In this document: positions 29,628 to 39,948 of the stretch, piece after piece
How the letters are laid out: the number at the start of each line of letters is the position of its first letter
How positions within the stretch are numbered: the stretch's first letter is position 1
Assembly: GCA_025057955.1 (NCBI GenBank)
Contig: JANXER010000009.1
Coordinates: forward strand, 1 to 51,075
DNA length: 51,075 nt
Direction: 5' to 3'
Source: Candidatus Methanomethylicaceae archaeon
Lineage (GTDB): Archaea > Thermoproteota > Methanomethylicia > Methanomethylicales > Methanomethylicaceae
Translations under genes and position numbers: made by a program
The notes under the pieces: model-generated
What the model was told of the DNA's origin: nothing
Database searches by the model: none
Seen by the model: the letters and a program-made list of their open reading frames with translations, nothing else

Positions 29628-31835
29628 CTACATTGACATGAAGTCCTCTGGTTTGGGTGGCTCTGGAGGCAGTCCCTTTCTCTCTCTTATCTTCTTTATT
29701 AGGTCCTTTGCCATATTAGAGGGCACAGGCGCCCATCTAGCGAATTCCATACCCCAAAAGGCTTTTCCAGCAGTAGCACTTCTTAACTGATCCGAGAGAT
29801 CAAAAGTCTCAGCCACAGGTATTTCAGCAATAACATTCATAGTATTTCCACTTTGATTAAGTGATATTATTCTTCCTCTCTTTCCAGCAAGTACTCTAGT
29901 AACCCCACCCAAATGTTCTTGTGGCACCCTTATATCTAACTTCAATATAGGTTCCAATAATATAGGGTTTGCAGTAAGAACTCCTTGGAACATAGCATCT
30001 CGCATGGCTGGCATTATTTGAGCTGGACCTCTATGTGCAGGATCTTCGTGAATCATAGCATCCACAATCTTAACCAATAATCCTCTTATTGGTTCTCTAC
30101 AAAGAGGGCCTTCAGCTACATTCAATCTAAAGGCTTGTATTACTGTATCCTTTATTTCACGCATATATTGAAGACCTTTTGTTGCATCCACTAGCACATT
30201 TATATAAGAATCTATGGCCCAAATACCTCTAGCAATATCAGTATCCCAGCCGGCTTGTTCGCGAAGGATTTTCGCTCTCTCGCGTGATTCCATATCTTCA
30301 TGGATAATTCCTTTCTGTATTAGTTCCATCGCCTTCTCATCAAGTGGTTCCACACTCACATAGAGTCTGTTATGTTTATTAGGAGACTTTCCTTCAAATG
30401 GGCCTACTGACTTGGTTATAGCCTCCCTATAGACTACTATTGGTGGAGAGGTTACTATTTCCAATCCACCAGTTCTCTGTTTGAGATCCCATAGAGCAAT
30501 TTCAAGATGAAGACTACCCATTCCAGCGATTAAATATTCGCCAGTCTCTTGATTTATCTTAATGGAAAGAGTTGGATCTTCTATGGCCATCTTGTGAAGA
30601 GCATCCACAAGCTTAGGTAAATCTCTATTGAACTTAGGCTCTATAGCAATTGTAACCACTGGTTCACTTATATATTTCATTTTCTCAAATGGAACCATTC
30701 TATCCTTATCCTCAGGTCTCACTAAAGTTTCTCCTGCTCTTATATTCTCCAAGCCCAAAAGAGCAACTATATTTCCTGAGGAAATTTCATTTGTAACCTC
30801 TCTATATGGACCCATATAAAGACTAACTTGTTGAATTCTTCCTTCGCTCTTCGCCATTAAACCATAGAGAACCTCTCCCTCACGTACTGTACCAGAAAAT
30901 ACTCTTCCAGTTACTACAGGACCAGCATGTGGATCTACAACTACCTTATTTACACATATGACTAATGGACCATTTTCATCACAATTTAACATAGCTTGGC
31001 CAATTGGACTGTTTAAATCTCCACGCCATATCTTTGGAATTCTATATTTTTGAGCTTCAATTGGATTTGGAATATGGTTCACAACCATGTCTAATATGGC
31101 AACATGTAATGGAAATTCTTTCTGAAGATATTCTACATCATTTCTATTATAAGCATCTATTATATCTGAGAATTTCATCCCCTTGGATTGTATTATTGGG
31201 ATTGTGAATCCCCACTTATGAAGAGCAGATCCAAAGGCTACTTGACCTCTACTAGGATTGACCTTCCATTTATCTTTGAACTCTGGATCAGCATAAGTAT
31301 CAATAAGTGTATTGAAATCCTTTATTATTTTCATTAATCTATCAAGTATTTCCTGTGGATTGAGTCGAAGTTCTTTTATTAAACGATCTATTTTATTTAT
31401 ATAAAGCAAAGGTCTAACTCGCTCTTCCATACTCTGTCTGATTACAGTTTCAGTTTGAGTCATTACGCCCTCCACACTATCAACTACACATATTCCTCCA
31501 TCCATAACCCTTAGCGATCTAGTAACATGTCCTGTGAAGTCCACGTGGCCTGGAGTATCCACTAGATTTATGACGTAGCTTTGATCATTCCACTCATGTA
31601 GTAGGCTTACATTTGCTGCTTTAACAGTCATTTGCCTTAATTGTTCAATTTCCACGTAATCCAGTGCAAGCGCCTGAGCTGCAATTTTTTGAGAGATTAA
31701 GCCAGCTCCAGCAAGCAAACTATCAGATAGAGTTGTTTTACCATGATCTACATGAGCAAGAGTGCCTATGTTTCTAACATACTCTTTATTCTTCATTAAT
31801 TTTATAATATCCTCAGTCTGTCTATACTTTGGCAA
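29628..31835 (-). CDS. fusA: translation elongation factor EF-2
   Basis: NIGTLAHVDHGKTTLSDSLL, VDTPGHVDFTGHV, HRGPAQIMPAMRDA. Confidence 0.98.
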   Translation of the reverse strand: MPKYRQTEDIIKLMKNKEYVRNIGTLAHVDHGKTTLSDSLLAGAGLISQKIAAQALALDYVEIEQLRQMTVKAANVSLLHEWNDQSYVINLVDTPGHVDFTGHVTRSLRVMDGGICVVDSVEGVMTQTETVIRQSMEERVRPLLYINKIDRLIKELRLNPQEILDRLMKIIKDFNTLIDTYADPEFKDKWKVNPSRGQVAFGSALHKWGFTIPIIQSKGMKFSDIIDAYNRNDVEYLQKEFPLHVAILDMVVNHIPNPIEAQKYRIPKIWRGDLNSPIGQAMLNCDENGPLVICVNKVVVDPHAGPVVTGRVFSGTVREGEVLYGLMAKSEGRIQQVSLYMGPYREVTNEISSGNIVALLGLENIRAGETLVRPEDKDRMVPFEKMKYISEPVVTIAIEPKFNRDLPKLVDALHKMAIEDPTLSIKINQETGEYLIAGMGSLHLEIALWDLKQRTGGLEIVTSPPIVVYREAITKSVGPFEGKSPNKHNRLYVSVEPLDEKAMELIQKGIIHEDMESRERAKILREQAGWDTDIARGIWAIDSYINVLVDATKGLQYMREIKDTVIQAFRLNVAEGPLCREPIRGLLVKIVDAMIHEDPAHRGPAQIMPAMRDAMFQGVLTANPILLEPILKLDIRVPQEHLGGVTRVLAGKRGRIISLNQSGNTMNVIAEIPVAETFDLSDQLRSATAGKAFWGMEFARWAPVPSNMAKDLIKKIRERKGLPPEPPKPEDFMSM

Positions 31836-31887
31836 TTCAAACGCCTCATAAAAAGCGAATGCTGAGAAGGTTTTAAAATTTTATGCT

Positions 31888-32499
31888 CTATTCTATTGTG
31901 GAATGGCGTATCTTTAGATCCTCCTCAGTCTTACCCAAACATCGCATTAATTCTGCAATTAAACTATCAAGGAATACATTAAGAGTTATTTCAAATAATG
32001 TTCCAAGAGGAGCCAATGGCTCATGTTCTCCTAAAATTTGCCTCACATTATAGTCATTTTCACAAGCTAATTTAGTTCTTCCTGGAACAAGTACCACATT
32101 ATCAGCAATTTTAGCAAGTGGAGAATCTTTATGAGAAGTAATAGCAATAACCCTCGCTCGAACCTCCTTTGCAGCAGAGGCTATTGTTAAAACTACTCTA
32201 GTTGTTCCAGAGCCCGAAATAGCTATGACAAGATCACCATCTCCTAGTGCAGGAGAAATTGTTTCTCCAAATACAAATACATTAAAGCCAAGATGCATTA
32301 GACGCATGGCAAAGGCTCTTCCAGCTAGGCCCGATCTACCAGCTCCTACAACAAGCACCTTCTTATTATGTTTCAATACATCTAGAAGCACTCTTACAAA
32401 TACATCTATCTCTGAGTCATTAATTATACTCGATGCATAAAGCACATAATTAGCGATTTCTCGCATAAATTGCTTAACTATATAAGACATAACACCCAA
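31888..32499 (-). CDS. hxlB: SIS-domain protein, probable 6-phospho-3-hexuloisomerase
   Basis: VVGAGRSGLAGRAFAMRLMHLGFNVFVFGETISPA, GSGTTRVVL, PLGTLFE. Confidence 0.85.
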   Translation of the reverse strand: MGVMSYIVKQFMREIANYVLYASSIINDSEIDVFVRVLLDVLKHNKKVLVVGAGRSGLAGRAFAMRLMHLGFNVFVFGETISPALGDGDLVIAISGSGTTRVVLTIASAAKEVRARVIAITSHKDSPLAKIADNVVLVPGRTKLACENDYNVRQILGEHEPLAPLGTLFEITLNVFLDSLIAELMRCLGKTEEDLKIRHSTIE

Positions 32500-32533
32500 T
32501 TGAAAGAAGGGAGGTTAGATATTTAAAATTTCT

Positions 32534-33289
32534 CTAACCAATTCCAAAGAATAGTTTTAAGGAGAGAATGGCAAAAAAGCTTATGAATGAGACGATTATG
32601 AAAATATAATCCTTTCTACCCATGGTAAGAGTATAAAACGAGGTTCTTTCCTTGCTTGCACCAAAAGCTCTAGATTCCATGGCATCTGCTATCATTTCAG
32701 CCCTTCTAAAGGAATTTATTATAAGTGGCACTAGTATAGGTATATACTTCCTAACTTTTTGAAGAATATTTCCTCTCTCCAATTCTAAGCCTCTGGATTT
32801 TTGAGCATCCATTATAATTTGAAGCTCTCTAGTAAGAGTGGGTACAAAACGCATGGACATATTGAAAGTTAGAGCATATTCATAGGGAATTTTCAATTGA
32901 ACCATTGATTGCATTAAATCCTCAGGAGAAGTGGTAAGAAAGAATGCTGAGAATATAGATATTAAAGCAATAAACCTAATTGACATAGCTATGGAAAGAA
33001 TTATTGAATACTCCAAAGATCCAGTACTCCAAAATATTCCAATGAAATTAAAAATGAAAATGAAAATGATGAAGAATAGAGCACTCCTTATAGAAATTTT
33101 CCATCTATCAATAACTTTTCCAAGAACAACCATAGGTATAGAAGAGAGAAAGATCAAGAATAAAATTATTGGATTAGAATAGTAGACTACTAAAATTGTG
33201 AAAAGTATAAGATATACTAATTTTGCTCTAGGATCTATCTTGTGAATTATTGATGATTTACGAGTATATTGAAAACTGAAAACTCTCAT
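32534..33289 (-). CDS. ecfT: ECF transporter transmembrane component EcfT
   Basis: HKIDPRAKLVYLI, multiple TM segments, ADAMESRAFG motif. Confidence 0.9.
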   Translation of the reverse strand: MRVFSFQYTRKSSIIHKIDPRAKLVYLILFTILVVYYSNPIILFLIFLSSIPMVVLGKVIDRWKISIRSALFFIIFIFIFNFIGIFWSTGSLEYSIILSIAMSIRFIALISIFSAFFLTTSPEDLMQSMVQLKIPYEYALTFNMSMRFVPTLTRELQIIMDAQKSRGLELERGNILQKVRKYIPILVPLIINSFRRAEMIADAMESRAFGASKERTSFYTLTMGRKDYIFIIVSFISFFAILSLKLFFGIG

Positions 33290-34101
33290 TAAATTTCACC
33301 CTTCATTATAGCTCTCACTTTCGATAGAACTACATCAAATTTAATTGATGGAGGGTTTATGGAAAGTTCATAACATATCTCAACCAATTGGGGCATTAAG
33401 AGCTTATTGGCCATTAATAGCTCGCCCCTAGTAAGTATATCATCTGATGGTCCATCAGCCACAATTTCTCCATTAGACATTATTATGCATCTTGGAATGA
33501 AATCTGCTACAAATTCTATATCATGTGTAACTATGATTATAGTCTTCCCTTCCTCATTAAATCTCTTTAATAATTTCGCTAAATTCCTCTTCTGATTATA
33601 GTCTTGACCAGTGGTGGGTTCATCTAATATTATTATGGATGGATCATAACAAAGAACAGCCGCTAGAGCTAATCTCTTCTTCTCTCCACCGCTTAAGGTG
33701 AAAGGAGATCTATCTTTATATTCGATTAGATCCAAACCTCTAAGTATTTTTTCAGTTCTCGATTTTATTTCCTCAGGAGGGAAACCAAAATTAATAAGTG
33801 CGAACATTACCTCCTTTTCCACAGTTTCAGCGAATAGCTGATGATCTGGATTTTGGAAAACAAGCCCAACTTGTTTTGCCAATTTAGCTACACTTACTTC
33901 CTTAGTGTTCATTCCAAGAACTTTTACATATCCAAGTTGAGGTTTCAATAAACCATTTATATGCTTTACAAGGGTCGTCTTTCCTGCGCCATTGCCTCCA
34001 AGTATTGCTAAAATTTCACCTCTATTAATAAATAAATTTATATTCTTTATTACATATTCACCGGGGACGTATGAAAAATATACTCCCTTGAATTCTATCA
34101 T
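33289..34101 (-). CDS. ecfA: ECF transporter ATPase EcfA
   Basis: GGNGAGKTTLVKHING, LSGGEKKRLALAA, FQNPDHQLFAETVEKEV. Confidence 0.93.
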   Translation of the reverse strand: MIEFKGVYFSYVPGEYVIKNINLFINRGEILAILGGNGAGKTTLVKHINGLLKPQLGYVKVLGMNTKEVSVAKLAKQVGLVFQNPDHQLFAETVEKEVMFALINFGFPPEEIKSRTEKILRGLDLIEYKDRSPFTLSGGEKKRLALAAVLCYDPSIIILDEPTTGQDYNQKRNLAKLLKRFNEEGKTIIIVTHDIEFVADFIPRCIIMSNGEIVADGPSDDILTRGELLMANKLLMPQLVEICYELSINPPSIKFDVVLSKVRAIMKGEI

Positions 34102-34922
34102 TTTCTCACCATTATGAAATTTGCAAGTGATTTTGAGGATAGCGGTCTATTTTTAATACCTAAAGCCTTTGTCAAACGAACTACCTTTGGTATACCTATG
34201 CCTATGGCTTCAGCTTCATCAGAGTATAAAACCTCCTCTGGCTTACCAATAAGCGCTATACTTCCATTATTCAATATAGCACATCTATCTGCCATTTTTG
34301 CCACAATTTCCAATCTATGCTCAACCAATATGATCGTCATCCCAAATTCCCCTTTCAATCTAGATAGTAAATCCAAAACAGATTTTGAGCTAAAGGGATC
34401 TAAGTTGGCAGTAGGTTCATCTAGGACTAGTATCTTCGGCTTCATAGCTAATAGAGCAGCTATTGCTACTTTTTGCTGTTCTCCACCAGAGAGTTCATAG
34501 GGGGCTCTATCTCTTAAATGGGATATGCCCATCATAGCAATAGTTTCCTCAATTCTTTTCCTAATCTCCTCTCTAGGCAACCCTAGATTTTCAAGGCCAA
34601 ATGCAATTTCCTTTTCAACTGAAGTGCAAAAGAGCTCATTCTCTGGATCTTGAAAAACTAATCCAACTCGCTGAGCAATTATATAGACAGGATGGTTCTT
34701 TGTTGAAAGGCCGTCCACTATAACCTCTCCATCAAAGTCACCACCATAAGAATTTGGAATTAAGCCATTCAAACACTTACATAGTGTGGTCTTCCCACAT
34801 CCACTCGGCCCAGTAATTAGGAAAAACTCTCCTTCATCTACCGATAGATTTATGTTATATAGGCTCGGCTTTGTTGATCCTGGATATCTATATGTGAGGT
34901 TTCTTATTTCTACGATTGCCAT
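34098..34922 (-). CDS. ecfA: ECF transporter ATPase EcfA (second copy)
   Basis: GPSGCGKTTLCKCLNGLIP, FQDPENELFCTSVEKEI, LSGGEQQKVAIAA. Confidence 0.93.
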   Translation of the reverse strand: MAIVEIRNLTYRYPGSTKPSLYNINLSVDEGEFFLITGPSGCGKTTLCKCLNGLIPNSYGGDFDGEVIVDGLSTKNHPVYIIAQRVGLVFQDPENELFCTSVEKEIAFGLENLGLPREEIRKRIEETIAMMGISHLRDRAPYELSGGEQQKVAIAALLAMKPKILVLDEPTANLDPFSSKSVLDLLSRLKGEFGMTIILVEHRLEIVAKMADRCAILNNGSIALIGKPEEVLYSDEAEAIGIGIPKVVRLTKALGIKNRPLSSKSLANFIMVRK

Positions 34923-34924
34923 TC

Positions 34925-34948
34925 TAGATCATCTTATAGATCATCTTA
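34925..34948. repeat. perfect 12-bp tandem duplication
   Basis: (tagatcatctta)x2 directly upstream of an ecfA start codon. Confidence 0.97.
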
Positions 34949-34978
34949 TTGGAATAATAATTCAAAAACAAGCAATAC

Positions 34979-35971
34979 TTATTTTTTTATATCAATTTCT
35001 AATAAGGAGCTTCTGGGTAGATTTAGCTTATTTAAAATCAAATCCAATAATTTAGAAATAGGAGCTTCATTAATATTAAAGAGATGCATAGTTGCAGCTG
35101 TAGCATGACCGCCCCCTTGTCCATTGAAACTTTTAGTAAGTGGTTTAATTATATCTTCTACAAGATTAAATCCTGTTTTACAATGAAAAGATTCGCTTAC
35201 TCTTCCTGTAATTCTCACATATTCATTAGTTGTATTAATTACAAGAGCAATATCTGCTCCAATATCTATTAGCGATCTTGCTACAGATGCTTCAAAGGCT
35301 CCAACATGAGTTATAGCAATAATCCATGATGAAATTCTGAATAGTTTAATTCTGGCACATCCTTTCAGCTTTGCTATTCTCTCAGAGAATTCTAACTCAA
35401 GGGTTAAGAATTGAAGAGCCTTCTCTAAGTCAGCCCCCCTATTTATGAGTTCACAAGCACAGAGAAAGGAGGATTTAGGCTTTATTAAGAATCTTTTAGA
35501 ATCATATATAATGCCAGTAAGTAGAGCATTAAGAGCTTTTCCATCAATGGGATAATCCTTTATCATCTTATAGACTATTTCGCATGTGGATGAAGAATCC
35601 TCTATAATGGCCAATTTAGCTTTCTCCAAAGTTTTCATATCTGATACATGATGATCTATAATAATGTAGGGAATATTATTGTTCTCTATGTAATGTTTAA
35701 GATTTGAAATTTGATCGAGTGAACTTACATCCACTAAAATGAATAAGTCAGATTCTGGAAGTTCCATGATAGGATTGATATTAAGATACTCCAGAAGTGG
35801 ATTTGAAATTGAATTTATGGATTCTGGTACATATATTTTAGCAATTATCTCAAAAGATTTAAGAATGGAAAATAATGCATAAGCAGCACCTAGGCTATCT
35901 GGATCAGCATTTGGATGGCAAACTATGGTAATATGCTTGAAATTTTTAATTAAGCTTAAGAAGTCTGACAA
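34979..35971 (-). CDS. DHH/DHHA1 family phosphoesterase
   Basis: CHPNADPDSLGAAYAL, IIDHHV, GQGGGHATAATM. Confidence 0.9.
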   Translation of the reverse strand: MSDFLSLIKNFKHITIVCHPNADPDSLGAAYALFSILKSFEIIAKIYVPESINSISNPLLEYLNINPIMELPESDLFILVDVSSLDQISNLKHYIENNNIPYIIIDHHVSDMKTLEKAKLAIIEDSSSTCEIVYKMIKDYPIDGKALNALLTGIIYDSKRFLIKPKSSFLCACELINRGADLEKALQFLTLELEFSERIAKLKGCARIKLFRISSWIIAITHVGAFEASVARSLIDIGADIALVINTTNEYVRITGRVSESFHCKTGFNLVEDIIKPLTKSFNGQGGGHATAATMHLFNINEAPISKLLDLILNKLNLPRSSLLEIDIKK

Positions 35972-36228
35972 GGAATTTTTCCTCTTATGAATTTGTCAAT
36001 CTCTGAGAGAGCTATATCACTGGCTTCCTCAACAATTCTCTCAATATCAATATTCTCCATAGGTAATACATCAATAAATATATCCACTGTGAAGGAGAGA
36101 TCCTCATATATTATTGATATCTCAATACTCTTCAAAAACTTGGGATCTATTCTGGAGTAAATGTATCTTCTAGCAATATTCTCTCCAATCTCACAAGCTT
36201 CTCTTATTATCTCAAGAGGAAGAGACAA
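35956..36228 (-). CDS. DUF3194 family protein
   Basis: Small ORF next to prefoldin beta, typical DUF3194 position and size. Confidence 0.65.
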   Translation of the reverse strand: MSLPLEIIREACEIGENIARRYIYSRIDPKFLKSIEISIIYEDLSFTVDIFIDVLPMENIDIERIVEEASDIALSEIDKFIRGKIPCQTS

Positions 36229-36234
36229 AACTTA

Positions 36235-36606
36235 TCACGATCCAGTAAATGTGCCTGAGAGGCTTGCCTGTATAGACTTTCTTAATTCCTCAAGCTGTTG
36301 CCTAAGGCGTTGCTCTTGCTTTTCTATTGTTTTTATTCTTAAATCAAGTTCCTCCTTTCTCTCATTTAATTCTGATATAACTTTGTTTTTTTCAGTCTTG
36401 AAAAGAAGTGTTCCAACTGACTTATAGATTGTAGTATCCTCAGGAAGATTGGAGCACTCTTGAAGTGCTCTTTCAATCTCCTTAAGCTCCATTTCAAATT
36501 GCTGCTTTCTTAGAAGAAGTGCTTTATATTGCTCTTGCTGTTCTTGTAAACGTATAAGTTGATTTTGTAATTGAGGAGGTAATTGCTTAGACATAATTTG
36601 ATTCAC
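36235..36606 (-). CDS. pfdB: prefoldin subunit beta
   Basis: LPPQLQNQLIRLQEQQEQ; IYKSVGTLLFKTEKNKVISEL. Confidence 0.92.
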   Translation of the reverse strand: MNQIMSKQLPPQLQNQLIRLQEQQEQYKALLLRKQQFEMELKEIERALQECSNLPEDTTIYKSVGTLLFKTEKNKVISELNERKEELDLRIKTIEKQEQRLRQQLEELRKSIQASLSGTFTGS

Positions 36607-36627
36607 CTTTAAACATTATTTAGCATA

Positions 36628-36903
36628 TTAGCTTTTATTTGTTTTGGAGTTCATGAGAAGAATCTCTAAAGATGAATTAATCCAACGTAAATATGAGTTC
36701 AAAATGGCTCTAAGCCCTGGCATTGTTTTGGCCCGTATATAAAGATATAGATTTTGTCCTTCTCTTCTAATAGAAATTCTAGTGGATTTACTCTTTGTTG
36801 TTCTTACTTCTGGTACTAAAACTTTGTATAGACTATCTGCAATTTTTTCGCTCGTGGTTTCTATTACTAATGTGGATGAAATGGGAAATTTCTCATCCTT
36901 CAA
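36628..36903 (-). CDS. pcc1: KEOPS complex subunit Pcc1
   Basis: Pcc1-like size and alpha/beta pattern; ITIRREGQ-like ISIRREGQNLYLYIRAKTMPGLRAILNSYLRW; genomic context. Confidence 0.75.
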   Translation of the reverse strand: MKDEKFPISSTLVIETTSEKIADSLYKVLVPEVRTTKSKSTRISIRREGQNLYLYIRAKTMPGLRAILNSYLRWINSSLEILLMNSKTNKS

Positions 36904-37441
36904 AATACATCACTTTTTCATTAATTGAATATCCACTTAAAATTATTCTTGGACCACATAATAAATTTGTCTCACTTTCAATAAAGTTCAATTCAACATA
37001 TTTGTTCTTGATTATTTTCAACTCAGTAAATGGTCTATTAATGGATGGAATTTCTGGAATAGCTTTTTTGATTATTGAATATAATTCACAAAGCTCAGTA
37101 TCCTCTGGAGGAATTACATTTAGATAGTAATCCTTCGTAGACTTAGGAAATATACCCTTAAGCTCCCTCTTCAAGCTTATGCCTCTTATTATAATAGAGC
37201 CTATGCTTTTTGATTCAAATTTTTCGATATTATAAAAAGATATTTCACCAGGATTACCATGTTTTGAGCTAACTAACCATATCCTCTCAACACCCAATAT
37301 ATGAGCATAACTAAAGAGCGAGGGTAGATTCATTTTGCCACGAGTATGATAGTAGAAAATAGAGGAAGTTGATGCTAAATCCTTACAAAATGTTCTAATT
37401 CTAGGAGAGGGTCTTAATGATGTAGAAATTAAAACTTTCAT
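36893..37441 (-). CDS. Brix-domain ribosome biogenesis protein
   Basis: TSLRPSPRIRTFCKDLAS start and overall archaeal Brix length. Confidence 0.85.
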   Translation of the reverse strand: MKVLISTSLRPSPRIRTFCKDLASTSSIFYYHTRGKMNLPSLFSYAHILGVERIWLVSSKHGNPGEISFYNIEKFESKSIGSIIIRGISLKRELKGIFPKSTKDYYLNVIPPEDTELCELYSIIKKAIPEIPSINRPFTELKIIKNKYVELNFIESETNLLCGPRIILSGYSINEKVMYFEG

Positions 37442-37442
37442 A

Positions 37443-37712
37443 TTATTCCTTTCTTAATGCTTTCAGCTCCTCTGGAAGAAGTGTCTTACCCATAATGGTC
37501 TGAGCTATGTAAGCACCTCCAGCAAACTCTATACCACAAAATTTACAGAGCCAAATTCCAACAGCATCTCTCTTTAAGGTATTAATAGATTTGCACTTCG
37601 GACATCTCTGATCCTTGCTCTTTAATTTTATTGCAACATATCTCTTTCTAAGCGTTGATCCGTATCTTGGACCAAAGCTTCCCGCAGGGCCAACGAATTT
37701 CGTCTTTCCCAT
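37443..37712 (-). CDS. rpl37ae: ribosomal protein L37Ae
   Basis: FGPRYGSTLRKRY, CPKC..CKFC zinc finger, FAGGAY. Confidence 0.96.
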   Translation of the reverse strand: MGKTKFVGPAGSFGPRYGSTLRKRYVAIKLKSKDQRCPKCKSINTLKRDAVGIWLCKFCGIEFAGGAYIAQTIMGKTLLPEELKALRKE

Positions 37713-38521
37713 TATTCACCACCACTTAGGACTATTTTCCGCAACTCCTGACTTTTAACCTTAGCGATTTCTACAGCTCTCATTAATTCCTCAGGAGTTA
37801 GAATACCGGGACCACCTTTTTGCATAGCACATATATGCTCCTGACCATTTTTTTCAACAAAAGCCACACTTATTCTGCAATCCATAACTTCCTCCTCATC
37901 AAGTGATGGATCCACAAAGAGTTTATCGCCAATTTTCGCTAAAGTGATTGTTATAGGAAGGTTAGAAATTGGTAATGGAACATATTCATTTAAAACCTTT
38001 ACTTCATTTTCAATAACTTCCGTCCTTGGCATCTTTGTTGTCATCAACGCACATAGGCTTGCTAGAGCTGAGGCATCAATTAAATTACCACAATGATCTA
38101 ATATGAATATATCCACCCAAACAATCCAAACTTTCTTGCCAGGAATGATGCAAAGCCTTTGAGTATTTATCATCTTTGCGCCACGAAATGCTCTATCCAC
38201 GATTCTGGCTAGCTCTATAGCTCTCTCATCGGGAGGGCCAGATTCAAATGTTGGAGAGGCCAATGGTAGAAATTCTGCATTTACAGAGATAACTCCTTCA
38301 TTCGGTATATCGGGAAAGGGATCTCCTATTTCAAATTTTATTCCTGCAATAACGTAAGTATCTCCAAGCTTAACTGTGGCTGAGCCCTCAGCTTTATCTA
38401 AAACATTTGTTCTAATTTCCAATTTTCTCATATCTGTCAATCCACGGCCATCTATTCTTTTACCACTCTCTGCAAGCGCCATTATGTGTCTTTTCTTAAT
38501 TGATGGAACAATATTAGACAT
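37712..38521 (-). CDS. rrp42: exosome subunit Rrp42
   Basis: GKRIDGRGLTDMRKLEI, AEGSATVKLGDTYVIAGIKFEIGDPFPD. Confidence 0.96.
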   Translation of the reverse strand: MSNIVPSIKKRHIMALAESGKRIDGRGLTDMRKLEIRTNVLDKAEGSATVKLGDTYVIAGIKFEIGDPFPDIPNEGVISVNAEFLPLASPTFESGPPDERAIELARIVDRAFRGAKMINTQRLCIIPGKKVWIVWVDIFILDHCGNLIDASALASLCALMTTKMPRTEVIENEVKVLNEYVPLPISNLPITITLAKIGDKLFVDPSLDEEEVMDCRISVAFVEKNGQEHICAMQKGGPGILTPEELMRAVEIAKVKSQELRKIVLSGGE

Positions 38522-39248
38522 TTTCCAACCCCACCTTAATTTCCTTGAAATATGATTCCAGCGTCTCTCTCTGCTTTTTATAAACTTCCATACAACCCTT
38601 CTTTGCTAATTCAAAAGCTTTTTTGAATTCCTCATATGTTAACATTCCATCCATTTGTATCAAAGTAATTACATTCTTTGATGGCATTATAGCAATTGGC
38701 ATATCAGCGGATCCATGTTTATCTTCCTCATCCTTAACATCAAGTACTATTTGATCTTCAACTTTTGCCACTGCAATACTTGATACTAAATCTCGCATGG
38801 GGATGCCTGCATCTGCAAGAGCCAAGGATGCCGCAGATATAGTAGCACATCTAGTACTACCATCAGCTTGAAGCACTTCGGCAAATATATCAATCGTAGT
38901 CCTTGGGAACATCTCCACAAAAATTGCCGGTTCAAGAGCCTCACGTATTACCTTAGATAATTCAATCTCTCTACGTGAAGGGGCAGGAGATTTTCTCTCT
39001 TCTACAGAGAAGGGAGCCATATGATAGCGAGCTTGTACTATACATCTATCTGGTACTGCAAGATGTTTTGGATGAGCTTCTCTTGGACCATATACACCAA
39101 CAAGTATCTTTGTTTTTCCCCATTCTACATAAGCAGATCCATCTGCATTCTTCAAAACGCCAATTTTAAATCTTATTGGTCTAATTTCATCTAAACGCCG
39201 ACCATCAATACGCAATCCATCCTCAGATATCAATTTTCTTATTCCCAT
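38514..39248 (-). CDS. rrp41: exosome subunit Rrp41
   Basis: LRIDGRRLDEIRPI, QADGSTRCATISAASLALADAG. Confidence 0.97.
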   Translation of the reverse strand: MGIRKLISEDGLRIDGRRLDEIRPIRFKIGVLKNADGSAYVEWGKTKILVGVYGPREAHPKHLAVPDRCIVQARYHMAPFSVEERKSPAPSRREIELSKVIREALEPAIFVEMFPRTTIDIFAEVLQADGSTRCATISAASLALADAGIPMRDLVSSIAVAKVEDQIVLDVKDEEDKHGSADMPIAIMPSKNVITLIQMDGMLTYEEFKKAFELAKKGCMEVYKKQRETLESYFKEIKVGLENV

Positions 39249-39253
39249 GCTAA

Positions 39254-39937
39254 CTACCTCCTTTTCATTAGAAACTCATGAATTCTATCAGTTAAACCAC
39301 TTATATGAGCTTCCAACTCTATTTTCTTTATAGCTTCTGCAACTAAGATTTCATTTTCCCTAGACTTCCCACTTATTAAAATTCTACCATTCTTTCCAAC
39401 ATATATTTGACAACCAGATTCCTTCTTTAATAAGCTTATCATTGATCCCTTTTTCCCAATAATTCTAGGGACTCTTGTTGGATTTACTTCAACAATCATT
39501 CCCTTCTGAATCTTACCCAAACCTTGTCCCTTTGCATTAAGTAGAGGATTTTTTGTTCTATCAAATGAAGTTACCTTAGCCATCACCATCTCACCTACAT
39601 CCAAGAAGCTACGAATATCCTCCTTCATTACATTAAGAGGTTTTGAGAGATATTCCTTAGCAAATAGAATAGCATTCCAAGGTGCTCTTATGTCTAATAT
39701 CCATGCTGTTGGAATAACATCAATAATTTTACCTATAACAATATCTCCAATTGAAGGAATATAAAATCCCTTTAGGGGGATTACAGTAATTACATTATTT
39801 CTCAGTTCTGCTAATCCAACTATTGTGGAATAAAATTTGTTGTCTTCTCTATAGACGTTATCTCCTGCTTCATATTTTCCTTCAGCCAATAGGTGTCCAG
39901 GGCCAACTATTTGTCTTGAAGTGAAGTTGATTGTAAT
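39254..39937 (-). CDS. rrp4: exosome RNA-binding subunit Rrp4; apparent ATT start upstream of the TTG used by the ORF track
   Basis: S1 and KH (VPRIIGKKGSMISLLKKESGC); in-frame upstream ITINFTSRQIVGPGHLLAEGKYEAGDNVY matches the conserved Rrp4 N-terminus; GAGGTGAT upstream. Confidence 0.9.
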   Translation of the reverse strand: MTINFTSRQIVGPGHLLAEGKYEAGDNVYREDNKFYSTIVGLAELRNNVITVIPLKGFYIPSIGDIVIGKIIDVIPTAWILDIRAPWNAILFAKEYLSKPLNVMKEDIRSFLDVGEMVMAKVTSFDRTKNPLLNAKGQGLGKIQKGMIVEVNPTRVPRIIGKKGSMISLLKKESGCQIYVGKNGRILISGKSRENEILVAEAIKKIELEAHISGLTDRIHEFLMKRR

Positions 39938-39948
39938 AATTTATCACC

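Noticed and set aside
33040-33075. (aaaatg)n microsatellite-like tract
   Set aside because: Encodes a Phe/Ile-rich transmembrane helix of EcfT; compositional.
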